A DNA stretch of 64,000 nt from Alteromonadaceae bacterium (GTDB lineage Bacteria > Pseudomonadota > Gammaproteobacteria > Enterobacterales > Alteromonadaceae), in contig WKFJ01000045.1 of assembly GCA_014872785.1 (NCBI GenBank), positions 1-64,000 on the forward strand, in the 5' to 3' direction. Shown here piece after piece: positions 55,401 to 64,000 of the stretch (positions are counted from its first letter, which is position 1; each line of letters opens with the position of its first letter). A program made the translations under genes and the position numbers. The notes beneath the pieces were generated by a model, which was not told the origin of the DNA, ran no database searches, and saw only the letters and a program-made list of their open reading frames with translations.

Positions 55401-55480
55401 CAAGTCGTGGAATTGATACCATTAACCACAATGCCAATGGCAGAGTAATCAGTGTGCGTTACAGCCATTTTTTTAAATAA
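52409..55480 (+). CDS. TonB-dependent outer-membrane receptor
   Basis: The 1023-residue protein has a signal peptide (cleaved near residue 24, SLAQ), a plug domain (about 40-165, ERIQVTGSNIRGVN, LRGMGPSSTLTLVNGRR, ATGASAIYGADAVAGVINYIL) and a 22-strand-type barrel ending in Phe-Lys (SVRYSHFFK). This large, plug-rich type is common in Alteromonadales for oligomer uptake. No iron-siderophore context is present. A leader peptide shared with the YfcC-iadA operon suggests uptake of cyanophycin fragments or aspartyl peptides; the nearby LacI-type sites leave a maltodextrin role open. Confidence 0.9.
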   Translation: MITTMKVLLGAAFALSPIAASLAQQNVQTTENENVERIQVTGSNIRGVNLEGTQPLQVITSEDIKNSGATSIFELLKDLNQTRGGQGTFSTTESGGTSTSSPAGQAAASLRGMGPSSTLTLVNGRRIAPSSFAAGTENFVDINSIPLAAIERIEVLATGASAIYGADAVAGVINYILKKDYQGAEVNLSYSDSTENTDESKKNINLVWGANVLGGNLTLFADLYDKNAFAANNREATATPLLVNSYSYLPKLPYPNIYYFSSRDGNELANPNCPFATTTTEFGEEICAYYGNDDVLLDSELESYSTGAIYTKNLGGIEWNTDVFFSNTKSVALSRPAPINDEFDGEGPFVPYSALDIYSEQQLLNWQGVSRPFDIIWDDPFSTQAGQRLIGFRYDARFSDPRTVENETQSFRVASSLQGEINDWLWEVGTTYSRSESDQVAIAGIYNRYQYTAAVHGELCSDGSIANYDQDADSLSCASGSLLNAFNPFVIGDAENDSVLAATQAMPTRNGQSSVWSVDAKINGELMEFGDDYIRAAFGVEFRKEDLRDIPSLDSRADFNNGYLVDVFGFGSSLARADRSQFGAFSELHVPLHDTVELQIAARYDDYDDFGSTVNPKFGIAFRPNDEVVLRGSWATSFRAPSLTQAGVELRTTQSTFDCASNADVANLYCEGEGRERSTNTLELGNPNLKAEESESLSFGMAWSPTKDTTITVDYWAFDHEKIVDTNMTGILARAITDDSLRHCGLVPNGEIGISYDTAICRDEYVLVADIDGERVPVDPQGNVIVDDNGDLLPEYDDFFYSQVTDNSGNLIHESGADLDQILERFILLADPRNQELDLFRDHVIPLENTGTQKLSGIDIDIAQDFDMWGGTLSIDADWTHYLSFERNKPGSDEIEELIGTYRYPENIANLRIGWGNRDYFGSFTVRYTDSYQDDISGLRGREIDEIESLGALNANGERDVDSWTIVDANFGMDFQNAQLSVNIDNLFDEAPPVVYGASRGIDTINHNANGRVISVRYSHFFK

Positions 55481-55490
55481 GTAAATACGG

Positions 55491-55527
55491 CGGCCTAAAC
55501 AACATAAAGAGGTGTTTAGGCCGTTTT
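55491..55527. terminator. Terminator after the TonB receptor gene
   Basis: Stem CGGCCTAAACA / TGTTTAGGCCG (11 bp, 11-nt loop) followed by TTTTATTATTTTT. It lies between convergent genes. Confidence 0.85.
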
Positions 55528-55534
55528 ATTATTT

Positions 55535-56053
55535 TTATACGGATGTTAACTCTGTTTTGAATCTTGCGGCGTTATTCACATAATGTTTGGCAGATAATTC
55601 CAACATCTTTTGTTGCTTTTCCGACAGCTGTTTCACTACTTTGCCAGGAGAACCCATCACCACTGAACCATCTGGAATTACTTGCCCTTCAGTCACCAAT
55701 GCATTGGCACCAATTACGCAGTATTTGCCAATCTTAGCCCCATTAAGTACCACACTATTTATACCGATAAGCGAATAATCACCTACATCACAGCCATGCA
55801 ACATGACCTTGTGGCCAATCGTTACCCCTTTGCCTATGGTGAGTGGGATACCCTCATCGGTGTGTAGAATACTGCCGTCTTGCACATTGCTATCTTCCCC
55901 CACCGTAATGTGATCACAATCTCCTCGTAGCACAGCGTTAAACCAAACTGAGCTATTGGCATTGAGCGTCACCTTCCCCATCACATGAGCCCCAGGTGCG
56001 ACAAACACCGTATCGTCTACTTGAGGTATGTCGTCTGCTAATTTGTAAATCAT
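55535..56053 (-). CDS. Gamma-class carbonic anhydrase family protein (YrdA-like)
   Basis: The 172-residue left-handed beta-helix protein has hexapeptide repeats (about 10-130). The gamma-class metal ligands are likely His77 ([10 protein letters not shown] region) and nearby His residues in LHTDEG and MLHGCDVG. YrdA-type members bind zinc but often show little CO2 hydration in vitro. It is separated from tesB by 20 bp on the same strand and probably cotranscribed. Confidence 0.88.
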   Translation of the reverse strand: MIYKLADDIPQVDDTVFVAPGAHVMGKVTLNANSSVWFNAVLRGDCDHITVGEDSNVQDGSILHTDEGIPLTIGKGVTIGHKVMLHGCDVGDYSLIGINSVVLNGAKIGKYCVIGANALVTEGQVIPDGSVVMGSPGKVVKQLSEKQQKMLELSAKHYVNNAARFKTELTSV

Positions 56054-56073
56054 TTTTTTCTCGCATAAATCTG

Positions 56074-57000
56074 TTAACTAGAAGGTTTCAAACGAATCAA
56101 GCCTTCTTGATTTGCCGTAGCCACTAATTCGCCTTTTCTGTTGAAAAATTGCCCTCGAATGAACCCTCTGGCATTACCCGCGTTCGGGCTATCTGAGGTA
56201 TAGAGCAACCACTCGTTAAATTGGAAAGGCCGATGGAACCATATTGCATGATCCACAGTCGCTACTCTCATGTCTTTTCGCGCGGGCGACACCCCGTGAG
56301 GCTGCAGAGCAGTCGACAATAAATAAAAGTCCGATGCATATAATAGGCTAGTAAATTGCGCCGATGAATCTTTAGGTAACTCATCTTTTAAGCGCATCCA
56401 TACGTGTCTTCTCGGCGGTTTAACACCGTTTTCGTCAGCCACAACTGGAATTGAGCGCATCTCGATGGGTTTATGGCGAGCAAAATTTTCGCGCATACCA
56501 TTGGAAATTAAATTGGGATTTCTAGCAAAACGCATGATATCCGGTTCTATTTCCTCTGGTGAAGGTACATCAGGCATGTGCACTGCTTGATGTTCAAAGC
56601 CGGTTTCGACAACCTGAAATGAACACATACAATCAAAGATGATATTACCTTTTTGTACGGCTTTTATTCTGCGCGTAGAGAAGCTTCTACCATCTCTTAC
56701 TCTCTCCACTTGGTAAAACACCGGCAACGCCGCATCACCAGGTAAAATGAAATAACTGTGAAAAGAGTGTGCGACCAAGGCATTTGAAACAGTGGCCTGC
56801 GCAGCGGCTAAGGCTTGACCCATAACCTGCCCACCAAAAACCGCCCGAAACCCAAGATCCCAACTCTGTCCTTGATAGAAGTCTTCTTCGAGTTTAGTCA
56901 AACTCAATAACGACAATAAATCGTCGTGAGCAATATCTAATAGATGTTGTCCTGGTAGCGGAGTATTAACTTTTTCCGACAAAATTATTTCCAACTCCAT
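56074..57000 (-). CDS. tesB: Acyl-CoA thioesterase II
   Basis: The 308-residue double-hotdog thioesterase hydrolyses medium and long-chain acyl-CoAs. The TesB features [13 protein letters not shown] and [16 protein letters not shown] are near residues 55-90, [12 protein letters not shown] follows, and the C-terminal [13 protein letters not shown] contains the catalytic Asp (Asp in TVDHAIWFH). It is somewhat longer than E. coli TesB (286 aa) at the N terminus. It probably drains acyl-CoA from beta-oxidation. The gamma-carbonic anhydrase gene follows. Confidence 0.93.
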   Translation of the reverse strand: MELEIILSEKVNTPLPGQHLLDIAHDDLLSLLSLTKLEEDFYQGQSWDLGFRAVFGGQVMGQALAAAQATVSNALVAHSFHSYFILPGDAALPVFYQVERVRDGRSFSTRRIKAVQKGNIIFDCMCSFQVVETGFEHQAVHMPDVPSPEEIEPDIMRFARNPNLISNGMRENFARHKPIEMRSIPVVADENGVKPPRRHVWMRLKDELPKDSSAQFTSLLYASDFYLLSTALQPHGVSPARKDMRVATVDHAIWFHRPFQFNEWLLYTSDSPNAGNARGFIRGQFFNRKGELVATANQEGLIRLKPSS

Positions 57001-57087
57001 TCTTAATTGATGCTTTATTGACCAAAATTCATTTAATCAGCTGACCTTGGTTCAACAAATTTCAAAAGCGATGCATATTTTGCAAGG

Positions 57088-58917
57088 TTACGATTCTAGG
57101 GGTTTTCTTGGATGCTTAGGATGAAACTTATCGGGTAAATGTTCATGATGCTCAAAAAACCTCGTGTCTTTATAGGGAAGTTTCATGAACCCTGAGATTC
57201 CTTCACCTTTTATATCTGGAATAAAATTCACTAACTTACGTAAACATTCGCGAAATTGCGCCTCTTTGTTGTGATCAAGCAACTTGTAGTAACTGTGAAC
57301 TTTCAAATGTAACGTTAATGCCTCAAAAATGATACAACCGGTGTGGTGGATTGTGTTTAATTCCTGAATGACTTCTAACATTGGCGCAGGAAGTTGCAAC
57401 AACTCATCAGGATCATCACCATCTTCAAAATAGCTGTGAACACGCCCTTCTTCTTCCACCCCAGAAATAAGACTCTTATCATAGGGGATAACATCATTCA
57501 ATTTGGGTAAGAACGGATCGTCTTCGTATTCGCGTTCAATGTGCAAAGTATCTCTGGCATTGAACATACAACTTTTAAAAATGCCGACACGATGAATAGC
57601 TCGTGCTAACTGAACCATATTATTCACTGCCGAAACAAAGGAGTTTTTCAATTCAGGCTTGTTTAAATTCAACGAAGAATCGATGTAAACCCCTTGTGGT
57701 TCCCAACGAACGACTATTCCTCCAACAACTGGAAATTTACCTAATCTAGATACTGCACTGACAAACGCTTTTTCAGTCTCGCCCATGCCCTGCATATAAT
57801 TTTTGTAGTAGCGTTCAAACTGCGCATCATTCAAATACCGGAGTTCTTCACTTGCGTTTTCTTCTCGCAAGAAAGAGCGCCTTGAGCTGTATACGACGGT
57901 ATCAATCTCTTTGTCGTCCTCGTGGTGCCAACAAGGAACCATTGGGGTTTCAGGCAAAGGCACATGGTCAGAAAACACTAAATTTGCCATGTGATGAATA
58001 TTTCTAAATAGATAATCTCCCGCTTGCTGTTTTAACCTGTCATCGTCTGCCAACATGTGTGTGAGCACCTCGGCCAACTCCTTGGGTAATCCTAGGGAAT
58101 TGGCGCGTATGACTCTGGTGCCAAATCGACTAGACTGACCTGACGCCAGCGCATAAAGGGTGCTAGCTAGTCCTTGTTCATCGAATCTTGGAGAGGATAG
58201 CTCGCCATTTAGCTGTTCTTTGCCGATGAAATAAACATCACCTAAACGGGCATTCGTTTGCTGCAAATCACCGGACATCAGATCCATAACATTATTACCA
58301 ACAAATTGCCCATTAACATCTAATTGCGCAAAGACTGACGACCCCCAATCGATGAGCCCGACTTTCTCGGTCTTGGGATCATACACAAGATTAGAAGGTT
58401 TAATATCACCGTGAACGATGGGCTTTTCTTGTCCAGCATAAGTAAAATTTCGCAGTGTTTTCAAAGCATCAACAATTTGCAAAGCCACTTGAACGACTAA
58501 CCTCGCCTCTAGTGGACCATGCTTTAATGAAAACTGTTCCATGTCTTCACCGGTAGCACGTTCCATTACTAAAATAGCCTGTTTGCCGAGTCGTTGAAAC
58601 TCAATAAACTTGGGTACATTAGAATGATTTACGTGACTTAGCATAAAGGCTTCTTCTTCAAGCCTGTCTTGAATATGCTGAGGCAGATTGGCGCGCGAAA
58701 ATTTAAAAACAAGCTCCTTGCCGTTGGGCGCAACTCCTGAAAATGCGAACCCGAAAGCCCCCTTCCCAATCATCTGAATATTTTTATAACCCAAAAGTGT
58801 TAACTGCTCGGTGCACAAATGCAGCCAGTCTTTTAACTTTTGTGCATCTTGATGCGACAACAGATAAATAGACTGTTCTTCGGGAATATAAAAATGTTTT
58901 AAATTTGAGGTGGCCAT
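57088..58917 (-). CDS. Eukaryotic-like serine/threonine protein kinase
   Basis: The 609-residue protein has a kinase domain (about 45-310): glycine loop GKGAFG at 51-56, VFKF with Lys72, catalytic HGDIKPSN at 169-176 (Asp171) and a metal-binding DWG at 190-192 in place of DFG. The C-terminal half (about 310-609) is soluble, has no membrane helix and is not recognised. No sensor domain is visible. All catalytic residues are present, so activity is likely. The gene lies downstream of the branched-chain dehydrogenase operon but behind its terminator; a functional link is unproven. Confidence 0.85.
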   Translation of the reverse strand: MATSNLKHFYIPEEQSIYLLSHQDAQKLKDWLHLCTEQLTLLGYKNIQMIGKGAFGFAFSGVAPNGKELVFKFSRANLPQHIQDRLEEEAFMLSHVNHSNVPKFIEFQRLGKQAILVMERATGEDMEQFSLKHGPLEARLVVQVALQIVDALKTLRNFTYAGQEKPIVHGDIKPSNLVYDPKTEKVGLIDWGSSVFAQLDVNGQFVGNNVMDLMSGDLQQTNARLGDVYFIGKEQLNGELSSPRFDEQGLASTLYALASGQSSRFGTRVIRANSLGLPKELAEVLTHMLADDDRLKQQAGDYLFRNIHHMANLVFSDHVPLPETPMVPCWHHEDDKEIDTVVYSSRRSFLREENASEELRYLNDAQFERYYKNYMQGMGETEKAFVSAVSRLGKFPVVGGIVVRWEPQGVYIDSSLNLNKPELKNSFVSAVNNMVQLARAIHRVGIFKSCMFNARDTLHIEREYEDDPFLPKLNDVIPYDKSLISGVEEEGRVHSYFEDGDDPDELLQLPAPMLEVIQELNTIHHTGCIIFEALTLHLKVHSYYKLLDHNKEAQFRECLRKLVNFIPDIKGEGISGFMKLPYKDTRFFEHHEHLPDKFHPKHPRKPLES

Positions 58918-58947
58918 AGACAGTGTCAGCTCACAGTCATCAGATAC

Positions 58948-58983
58948 AAAAAAGGTTGCTTATACGCGAGTAAAAGCAACCTT
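58948..58983 (-). terminator. Terminator of the branched-chain 2-oxoacid dehydrogenase operon
   Basis: On the minus strand, stem AAGGTTGCTT / AAGCAACCTT (10 bp, 12-nt loop) followed by six T, 24 bp after the E2 stop codon. Confidence 0.88.
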
Positions 58984-59006
58984 ATCATATTGAAACACTT
59001 AAGGAA

Positions 59007-60560
59007 TTACTTTAGTTCTGCCAACATAGTCATTGGATTTTCTAAATACGACTTCCAAAGGTTATTAAATCTAACCATCGTCGCTCCGTCGATAATACGA
59101 TGGTCACCAGACCAGCTTACCGTCATTAAATTCACTGCTACAACATTATCGTTTTCATCAAAACGAGGCAGTTTTTGCATCTTGCCTAAGGCTACAATCG
59201 CGGCTTCAGGCTTGTTGATAACTGGTGTAGCAACGGTACCGCCGAGCACACCAATATTTGAAATGCTGATGGTGCCACCTTTTAAGTCAGCCTGTCCTAA
59301 ACGTCCTTCTCTGGCTTGATCAACAATGCGATTAACTTCTTGAGCAACTTCAAAAAGCGACTTGTTTTGTACTTGTTTGATGTTAGGTACTAACAATCCG
59401 ATTTTTGAATCAACAGCCATGCCAATATTGTGGTCGTGGAAATAGCGCAGTTCTGTGCAATCATCGTTTACTTGTGCATTGATAATTGGGAACTGTTTCA
59501 ACGCCAAAGACATGGCTTTGATGAACAGAGGCATAAAGGTTAATTTAACACCTTGTTTTTCAAACTCTGGTTTCAGTGTTTTGCGCAATGCGATAAGTGC
59601 ATCCATTTGTATTTCTTCGCTCACGGTAAAGTGAGGAATGGTATACACAGAATCGCTCATCTGCTTTGCCATAGCAGCTTTAACACCGCGAATGGGTTCT
59701 ACTGAGTAAGCTTCGTGAGTATTTTCTAGCGTGGTCGATACGCTTGCACTTGGGATCGCAGAAGACCCAACGTCGTTTGATTTGCCTGAAACAAAGTCCA
59801 AGATATCCTGTTTAAGCACGCGCCCTTTCTTTCCAGAGCCTGGTACGCTGGCAATATCAATATTCTTTTCTCGTGCTAGACGGCGAACAGCTGGGCTCGC
59901 GAGTGCTTTACCCTGTCTCACAGGGCTCTGTGATTCAACTGGCGAACTTGTCGTCTTTGTGACAGAGTCTTCTGATGCAACTTGTGGAGTTTGTGCCACA
60001 CCAGAAGTTCCGCCTGCGACCTCAATCGCATAAAGCGGAGAGTGTACTTTGGCAATGTCACCTTTTTGATAATAAAGCTTAACCACTTTGCCTGAGTGTT
60101 TAGCAGGGATCTGTACCAAAGCCTTATCTGTCATAACATCGGCAACGGCTTGATCTTCTTCGATCACATCACCTTCTGCGACTAACCATTCTACAAGTTC
60201 GCATTCAACGATGCCTTCACCAATATCCGGTAAAATAAAGTCTTCCAATGCACCCGAAGTTGAAGCTACCGTTTCTTGCACTGGCTTTTCCTGCTCTACA
60301 ACCACTTCTGATTTTGCTTCACCTTCCACTTGAATAACAAATAGCGGTTCGTGAACTTTCGCTATATCGCCTTTTGCGTAGTGTAATTTTTCAACCACAC
60401 CGTTATACATAGACGGAATCTGAACTACGGCCTTATCGGTCATTACTTCCGCAACAGGTTGGTCTTCGATGACTTTATCGCCTTCAGCCACAAGCCACTC
60501 AATAAGCTCGCATTCAACAATGCCCTCACCTATGTCGGGTAGAATAAATTCAGTACTCAT
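59007..60560 (-). CDS. bkdB: Branched-chain 2-oxoacid dehydrogenase E2 (dihydrolipoyl acyltransferase)
   Basis: The 517-residue E2 forms the multimeric core and transfers acyl groups to CoA. It has two tandem lipoyl domains (about 2-78 and 105-182; lipoyl Lys in EVMTDKAVVQIP and DVMTDKALVQIP), an E1/E3-binding domain (about 215-255, ASPAVRRLAREKNID) and a catalytic domain (about 285-515) with the DHRIIDGA motif (catalytic His). ATG 60560 is preferred because AGGAG precedes it. It is the third gene of the operon; no E3 (lpd) follows, so an E3 encoded elsewhere must serve. Confidence 0.94.
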   Translation of the reverse strand: MSTEFILPDIGEGIVECELIEWLVAEGDKVIEDQPVAEVMTDKAVVQIPSMYNGVVEKLHYAKGDIAKVHEPLFVIQVEGEAKSEVVVEQEKPVQETVASTSGALEDFILPDIGEGIVECELVEWLVAEGDVIEEDQAVADVMTDKALVQIPAKHSGKVVKLYYQKGDIAKVHSPLYAIEVAGGTSGVAQTPQVASEDSVTKTTSSPVESQSPVRQGKALASPAVRRLAREKNIDIASVPGSGKKGRVLKQDILDFVSGKSNDVGSSAIPSASVSTTLENTHEAYSVEPIRGVKAAMAKQMSDSVYTIPHFTVSEEIQMDALIALRKTLKPEFEKQGVKLTFMPLFIKAMSLALKQFPIINAQVNDDCTELRYFHDHNIGMAVDSKIGLLVPNIKQVQNKSLFEVAQEVNRIVDQAREGRLGQADLKGGTISISNIGVLGGTVATPVINKPEAAIVALGKMQKLPRFDENDNVVAVNLMTVSWSGDHRIIDGATMVRFNNLWKSYLENPMTMLAELK

Positions 60561-60571
60561 CAATTATTCTC

Positions 60572-61549
60572 CTAGTAGTTCATTGTGCGCTTAATAGCTT
60601 CATAAGTTTTAAGGTGATCCGGCATGTATTCTTTTTCATGTGCTAGCGGATAAGGGGTATCTAAACCGCACACTCTGGCAATCGGAGACTCTAGATATAA
60701 GAAGCATTTATCTTGAACGGTTGATGCGATTTCAGCCGCAAATCCACCGGTTAATGGCGCTTCGTGGTTTATTAACAAGCGACCTGTTTTCATAACGGAT
60801 TCACAAACCGTATTGACGTCCCAAGGCATTATGCTGCGTAAATCAATAATCTCACATGAAACACCATCTTTATCTGCCATTTCGGCGGCTCTTTCGATGA
60901 TTTCCATTTGCGCCCCCCACGCTAACAAGGTGATATCACGTCCTTCTTTGACAACATCAGCTTTACCTAATGGCAATTGGAAATCGTCTTCAGGAACATC
61001 ACCAACAGAAGCACGATATAAACGCTTGGGTTCCATAAATAAAACTGGGTTTGGATCGCGAATTGAGGCTAGTAACAAGCCTTTGGCTTGATATGGGTTT
61101 CGAGGGATAACAATTTTGATACCAGGACAATGAGCAAAATAGGCTTCTGGTGATTGCGAGTGATAATGACCACCGGCAATACCACCACCATATGGTGTGC
61201 GAATTGTTAAACCACCTACATCAAACTGACCACCGGAACGATATCGCCACTTTGCCGTTTCATTGACGATCTGGTCAAAGGCAGGAAAAATATAGTCAGC
61301 AAATTGAATTTCAGCGATTGGGAAAGAGCCCTGTGACGCTAAGCCATTGGCAAATCCTAAAATTCCCTGTTCCGTCAACGGCGTATTGAATACGCGGCCT
61401 CGGCCGAACTTTTCTTGTAAATTACTGGTTGCTCTAAACACGCCGCCAAAATGGCCAACGTCTTCACCGAAGATCATCACTTTCTCATCAGCGTCCATCG
61501 CAATATGCAGCGCATTATTAACGGCCTGCAACATATTCATTTGTGCCAT
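60572..61549 (-). CDS. bkdA2: Branched-chain 2-oxoacid dehydrogenase E1 beta subunit
   Basis: The 325-residue transketolase-like E1 beta subunit has [16 protein letters not shown] near the N terminus, [34 protein letters not shown] and the C-terminal [19 protein letters not shown]. Together with E1 alpha it decarboxylates branched-chain 2-oxoacids from Val, Leu and Ile. Its ATG overlaps the E1 alpha stop codon by one base (TAATG), and E2 starts 11 bp later. Confidence 0.95.
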   Translation of the reverse strand: MAQMNMLQAVNNALHIAMDADEKVMIFGEDVGHFGGVFRATSNLQEKFGRGRVFNTPLTEQGILGFANGLASQGSFPIAEIQFADYIFPAFDQIVNETAKWRYRSGGQFDVGGLTIRTPYGGGIAGGHYHSQSPEAYFAHCPGIKIVIPRNPYQAKGLLLASIRDPNPVLFMEPKRLYRASVGDVPEDDFQLPLGKADVVKEGRDITLLAWGAQMEIIERAAEMADKDGVSCEIIDLRSIMPWDVNTVCESVMKTGRLLINHEAPLTGGFAAEIASTVQDKCFLYLESPIARVCGLDTPYPLAHEKEYMPDHLKTYEAIKRTMNY

Positions 61550-62736
61550 TAGTCAATTCTCCCTGCTGTTGCCGGATAGGCTTCTGGATATTTTTTGATA
61601 TGTTCTTTTAGGTCATTTAGTTGTTCTTCTAAATGCCATGGAACCTCAGCAAAGACGTCTTTAACGATTTCATCAACAACACAAACTGGAACCTGTTCTA
61701 CTTGCTTAAGTTCTTGCAACACTTCGGCCCGTATTTGGTCGAGTTTTTTACGATTAGCTTCTTTATCTAACCAACCTTGGCCTTCTAACCAATGACCCAA
61801 ACGTGCGATAGGATCTTTGTCTTGCCATTTCGCTTCTTCTTCTTTTGACCGATATCCAGTTGGGTCATCAGACGTTGAATGCGCCGCCAGACGATAGGTC
61901 ATTGCCTCTACCAACACCGGGCAATTTTCCGCTAACGCGATTTCGCGTGCTTTCTTAGTCGCTGCGTATACCGCCAATGCATCGTTTCCATCTACACGAA
62001 TCGTTTTAACGCCATAACCTATGCCACGTGACGCAATCCCATCCCCTGCAAACTGCTCTTCTGCTGGAGTTGAGATGGCATAACCATTATTGCGACAAAA
62101 GAAAATAGCAGGCGAATTCAAAACAGCGGCCATGTTTAAGCCTGCGTGAAAGTCCCCCTCAGAAGCAGCACCTTCACCAAAGTAGCAAATCGTGACCGCA
62201 TCAAGTCCAGCCATTTTTTGACCGTACGCATAGCCCGTAGCTTGGGGAATTTGAGTACCAAGAGGTGATGAAATAGTCATAAAATTCAATTCCACCGCAC
62301 CGTAGTGAATTGGCATTTGACGACCTTTATTTGGCTCTCGCTCGTTACTGAACATCTGGTTCATAAACTGCTCGGTGGTATAGCCACGATACGCCAAAGC
62401 CCCCTGCTCTCGGTATTGCGACATTATCATATCCTGAGATTCAAGCGCCGCAGCACTCGCTACAGTGCTTGCCTCTTCACCTGTTGAGGCGAGATAAAAA
62501 CTAATACGCCCTTGTCGCTGGGCAGCAACCATGCGTTCGTCAAGAATACGCGTGTACTGCATTGTTTCGTAAATTTTAACCGCGGTTTGCTGGTCAAGGT
62601 CAGGAACACTTGCTTGCTCATTAACCGTTCCGTCGGCATTGAGTATTTGCAACATGGGGATGTCCAACAAACCATTGCTGATAACATCAACCTGATGCAC
62701 TACTCCCACTTGTGCGAGATGATTTCTGGTTTTCAT
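61549..62736 (-). CDS. bkdA1: Branched-chain 2-oxoacid dehydrogenase E1 alpha subunit
   Basis: The 395-residue ThDP-binding subunit has the [36 protein letters not shown] region containing the ThDP/Mg signature GDG-type start (GEGAASEGD) and the NN ending. Later it has [17 protein letters not shown], the phosphorylation-loop-like segment of branched-chain E1 alpha. It is first in the operon. The promoter must lie in the 62737-63247 region, which holds a perfect palindrome at 62924-62941. Confidence 0.94.
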   Translation of the reverse strand: MKTRNHLAQVGVVHQVDVISNGLLDIPMLQILNADGTVNEQASVPDLDQQTAVKIYETMQYTRILDERMVAAQRQGRISFYLASTGEEASTVASAAALESQDMIMSQYREQGALAYRGYTTEQFMNQMFSNEREPNKGRQMPIHYGAVELNFMTISSPLGTQIPQATGYAYGQKMAGLDAVTICYFGEGAASEGDFHAGLNMAAVLNSPAIFFCRNNGYAISTPAEEQFAGDGIASRGIGYGVKTIRVDGNDALAVYAATKKAREIALAENCPVLVEAMTYRLAAHSTSDDPTGYRSKEEEAKWQDKDPIARLGHWLEGQGWLDKEANRKKLDQIRAEVLQELKQVEQVPVCVVDEIVKDVFAEVPWHLEEQLNDLKEHIKKYPEAYPATAGRID

Positions 62737-63247
62737 TCTTATATGCCTATGTCAAACCGACTGTAGTCGTTTTTTTAAATACAATGTCTAAAAAAACATA
62801 CGTAGGGTAATCGGTAGATTTACTAAGTGGATAAATGGTAGTGCAGAAACTCAGCAAGCGTTTTGCCATTTTTTTAAAAAAAGTATTGTAGTGAGCACAG
62901 AGACCTCATTATTACCTAACGAGATAGGATATTTATCCTATTTTTAACAAACCATTAACTGATTTATACAAAAAACCTACATATCTGGAATAAAATAGTT
63001 CGTATTTTCAACAGGCCTTTAAGCCATGTAGATAAGCGCTATACTGTTTTTTGCTACTAGCTACAAAATTAATACAAAAACTTTCTAGGGCAACTATGTA
63101 AATTAAAAGCACAATGTGTTACTTATTTCCACTTCTTCCGATAAGTACAAACAGAATCTGGAAGAGTTTTCAAAATCGACGTTGCTGTACCCACACTCAT
63201 TACAGGAAAAAGCAAACGTCTCATAACACCAAAAATGGGAACAGGTC
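62737..63247. other. Divergent intergenic region, bkd operon / subtilase
   Basis: The 511-bp AT-rich region contains a palindrome (62924-62941) and a TATACT -10 box at 63040-63045 for the subtilase gene (no good -35 box). It also has a weak 5-bp hairpin with T-tract at 62758-62777. A 43-codon plus-strand frame (start about 63114) overlaps the subtilase start but has unlikely composition. No RNA gene was recognised. Confidence 0.5.
62924..62941. repeat. 18-bp palindrome upstream of the bkd operon
   Basis: ATAGGATA-TT-TATCCTAT, 8-bp perfect arms, about 190 bp before the E1 alpha start. It is followed on the plus strand by TTTTT. It is likely an operator for the dehydrogenase operon or the divergent subtilase, or a small terminator. 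Confidence 0.5.
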
Positions 63248-64000
63248 ATGAAGAGAAACATACTTTCGCTGGCTGTCGGCGCGGCACTTGTCGCAGGCGT
63301 ATCATCAGCATCCTCCTTAACCTTGCAAAAAACAAATCCACACGCAAATCAACAAGTAGCAGTGGACGCAACCTTTGAAAAAGACAGATTTCGTCATGCT
63401 ATTAACCTAGGTGAAGGCAAAGTACGCGTTATTTTCCAGTTAGAAGATGCGCCTACCGCGTTATTTCCTGCGGTTAACCCTGCGGTCAATGCCCAGGCCA
63501 AAGGCAAAGTTGTTGGTGACATAGATTTTTCTTCACAAGCAGCAAAAGAATACAAAGCATTTTTGAATCAAAAACAGAATCTAGTTATTAGCTCTGCGAA
63601 ACAAATCGACAGTACTTTAAAAGCCGATATTCGGTTTGACACCCTAACTAACGGTTTTGCAGCGGTTGTTGACAAGAGTAAACTACAACAACTTAGTAAA
63701 CTTGCTGGTGTAAAGGCAGTTTATCCAGACACGTTAATGCACGCGACAATGGATAGAAGTCTTGATGTTGTGAATGCGCCTGAAGTTTGGGAAATGTTGG
63801 GCGGTTACCCTGAAGCGGGTAAAGGCGTTAAAGTTGCGATAATTGACAGTGGCTTACGCCCAGAAAACCCATTATTCAGCGGTGAAGGGTTTGAGGCACC
63901 GGACGATGTACCAACAGATGATTATTGTGCAACAGTTGATGCATCATTCTGTAATGGTAAGGTGATTGCTGCTCGAGCGGCTGAAATACCAGAAGGATTC
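63248..64000 (+). CDS. Secreted S8 (subtilisin-like) serine peptidase, N-terminal part
   Basis: The frame is open from ATG 63248 to the window end (251 codons). A signal peptide (MKRNILSLAVGAALVAGVSSAS) is followed by an inhibitor I9-like propeptide (about 40-175, with VRVIFQLEDAPTALF and TNGFAAVVDKSKLQQL) and the start of the catalytic domain with the Asp motif KVAIIDSGL (Asp200). The catalytic His and Ser lie beyond the window. AGGAA-type spacing (GGGAACAGG) precedes the ATG. It probably supplies extracellular proteolysis. Confidence 0.9.
   Translation, partial: MKRNILSLAVGAALVAGVSSASSLTLQKTNPHANQQVAVDATFEKDRFRHAINLGEGKVRVIFQLEDAPTALFPAVNPAVNAQAKGKVVGDIDFSSQAAKEYKAFLNQKQNLVISSAKQIDSTLKADIRFDTLTNGFAAVVDKSKLQQLSKLAGVKAVYPDTLMHATMDRSLDVVNAPEVWEMLGGYPEAGKGVKVAIIDSGLRPENPLFSGEGFEAPDDVPTDDYCATVDASFCNGKVIAARAAEIPEGF

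Noticed and set aside
62758-62777. CGACT-GT-AGTCG hairpin with T-tract as a terminator
   Set aside because: The stem is only 5 bp with a 2-nt loop and no plus-strand gene precedes it.
62797-62806. CATACGTAGG as a further LacI-type operator before the bkd operon
   Set aside because: Only a half-site matches and the genes are unrelated to sugar use; a chance match in AT-rich DNA is more likely.
63114-63251. 43-codon plus-strand ORF before the subtilase
   Set aside because: Its composition is Arg/Lys/Cys/His-rich and unlike a protein, there is no ribosome binding site, and it overlaps the subtilase start.

Overview
The window looks like a chromosomal segment of a marine gammaproteobacterium of the Alteromonadales (Alteromonas/Glaciecola-like). 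This is inferred from gene content and order (perM-bepA-yfgD-wrbA ... hda ... purM-purN, mfd-csiV, PsrA-controlled fadE), from the AT-rich intergenic DNA and from the TonB receptor, GH97 and SLC45-type transporter content; no database search was possible. No rRNA, tRNA or CRISPR array was seen. The left edge carries the last ~97 bp of an IS4-family insertion sequence, and the right edge cuts a secreted subtilase.

Layout. 1-12.4 kb: IS4 end; perM; an unknown ORF; bepA; a TlpA-like thioredoxin; yfgD/arsC-wrbA-DUF2069; a large lipoprotein with a zinc-protease motif; hda-DUF2066; purM-purN-DUF3108; a class II amidotransferase. 12.5-25.6 kb: fadE behind a PsrA-type operator, a response regulator-GGDEF-EAL protein with a PilZ partner, mfd-csiV, an SLC13 transporter with nagZ, and grxA. 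25.6-39.2 kb: S9 peptidase, AlkD-like protein, psrA with a solute-binding protein, M2 peptidase, Pla-1/cef-type lipase, yciK, glnS and a PilZ protein. 39.3-45.6 kb: an oligosaccharide (probably maltodextrin) locus of LacI regulator, two MFS permeases and a GH97 glucosidase. 45.9-55.5 kb: thioesterase, then an apparent cyanophycin-scavenging locus. 55.5-64 kb: gamma-carbonic anhydrase, tesB, a Ser/Thr kinase, the branched-chain 2-oxoacid dehydrogenase operon and the start of a subtilase.

The most interesting region is 46.7-55.5 kb. A secreted cyanophycinase-like peptidase (49767-51542) faces a divergent YfcC-type permease and isoaspartyl dipeptidase operon, and a TonB-dependent receptor follows. 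The proposed route is: extracellular cyanophycin to beta-Asp-Arg dipeptides, uptake through the receptor and the permease, then hydrolysis to Asp and Arg. The dipeptidase lacks two canonical metal ligands (Leu64 for the first His of HxH, Glu159 for the carboxylated Lys).

Two previously unlisted 24-codon ORFs precede the permease operon (49547-49621, minus) and the TonB receptor (52247-52321, plus). They have the same length, begin MLK and share the nine-residue C terminus FYLSEWFDE. Their last 31 nt differ only at two synonymous third-codon positions, and each ORF is bracketed by small hairpins. This is strong evidence for a conserved translated leader peptide or small protein that ties the two transcription units into one regulon.
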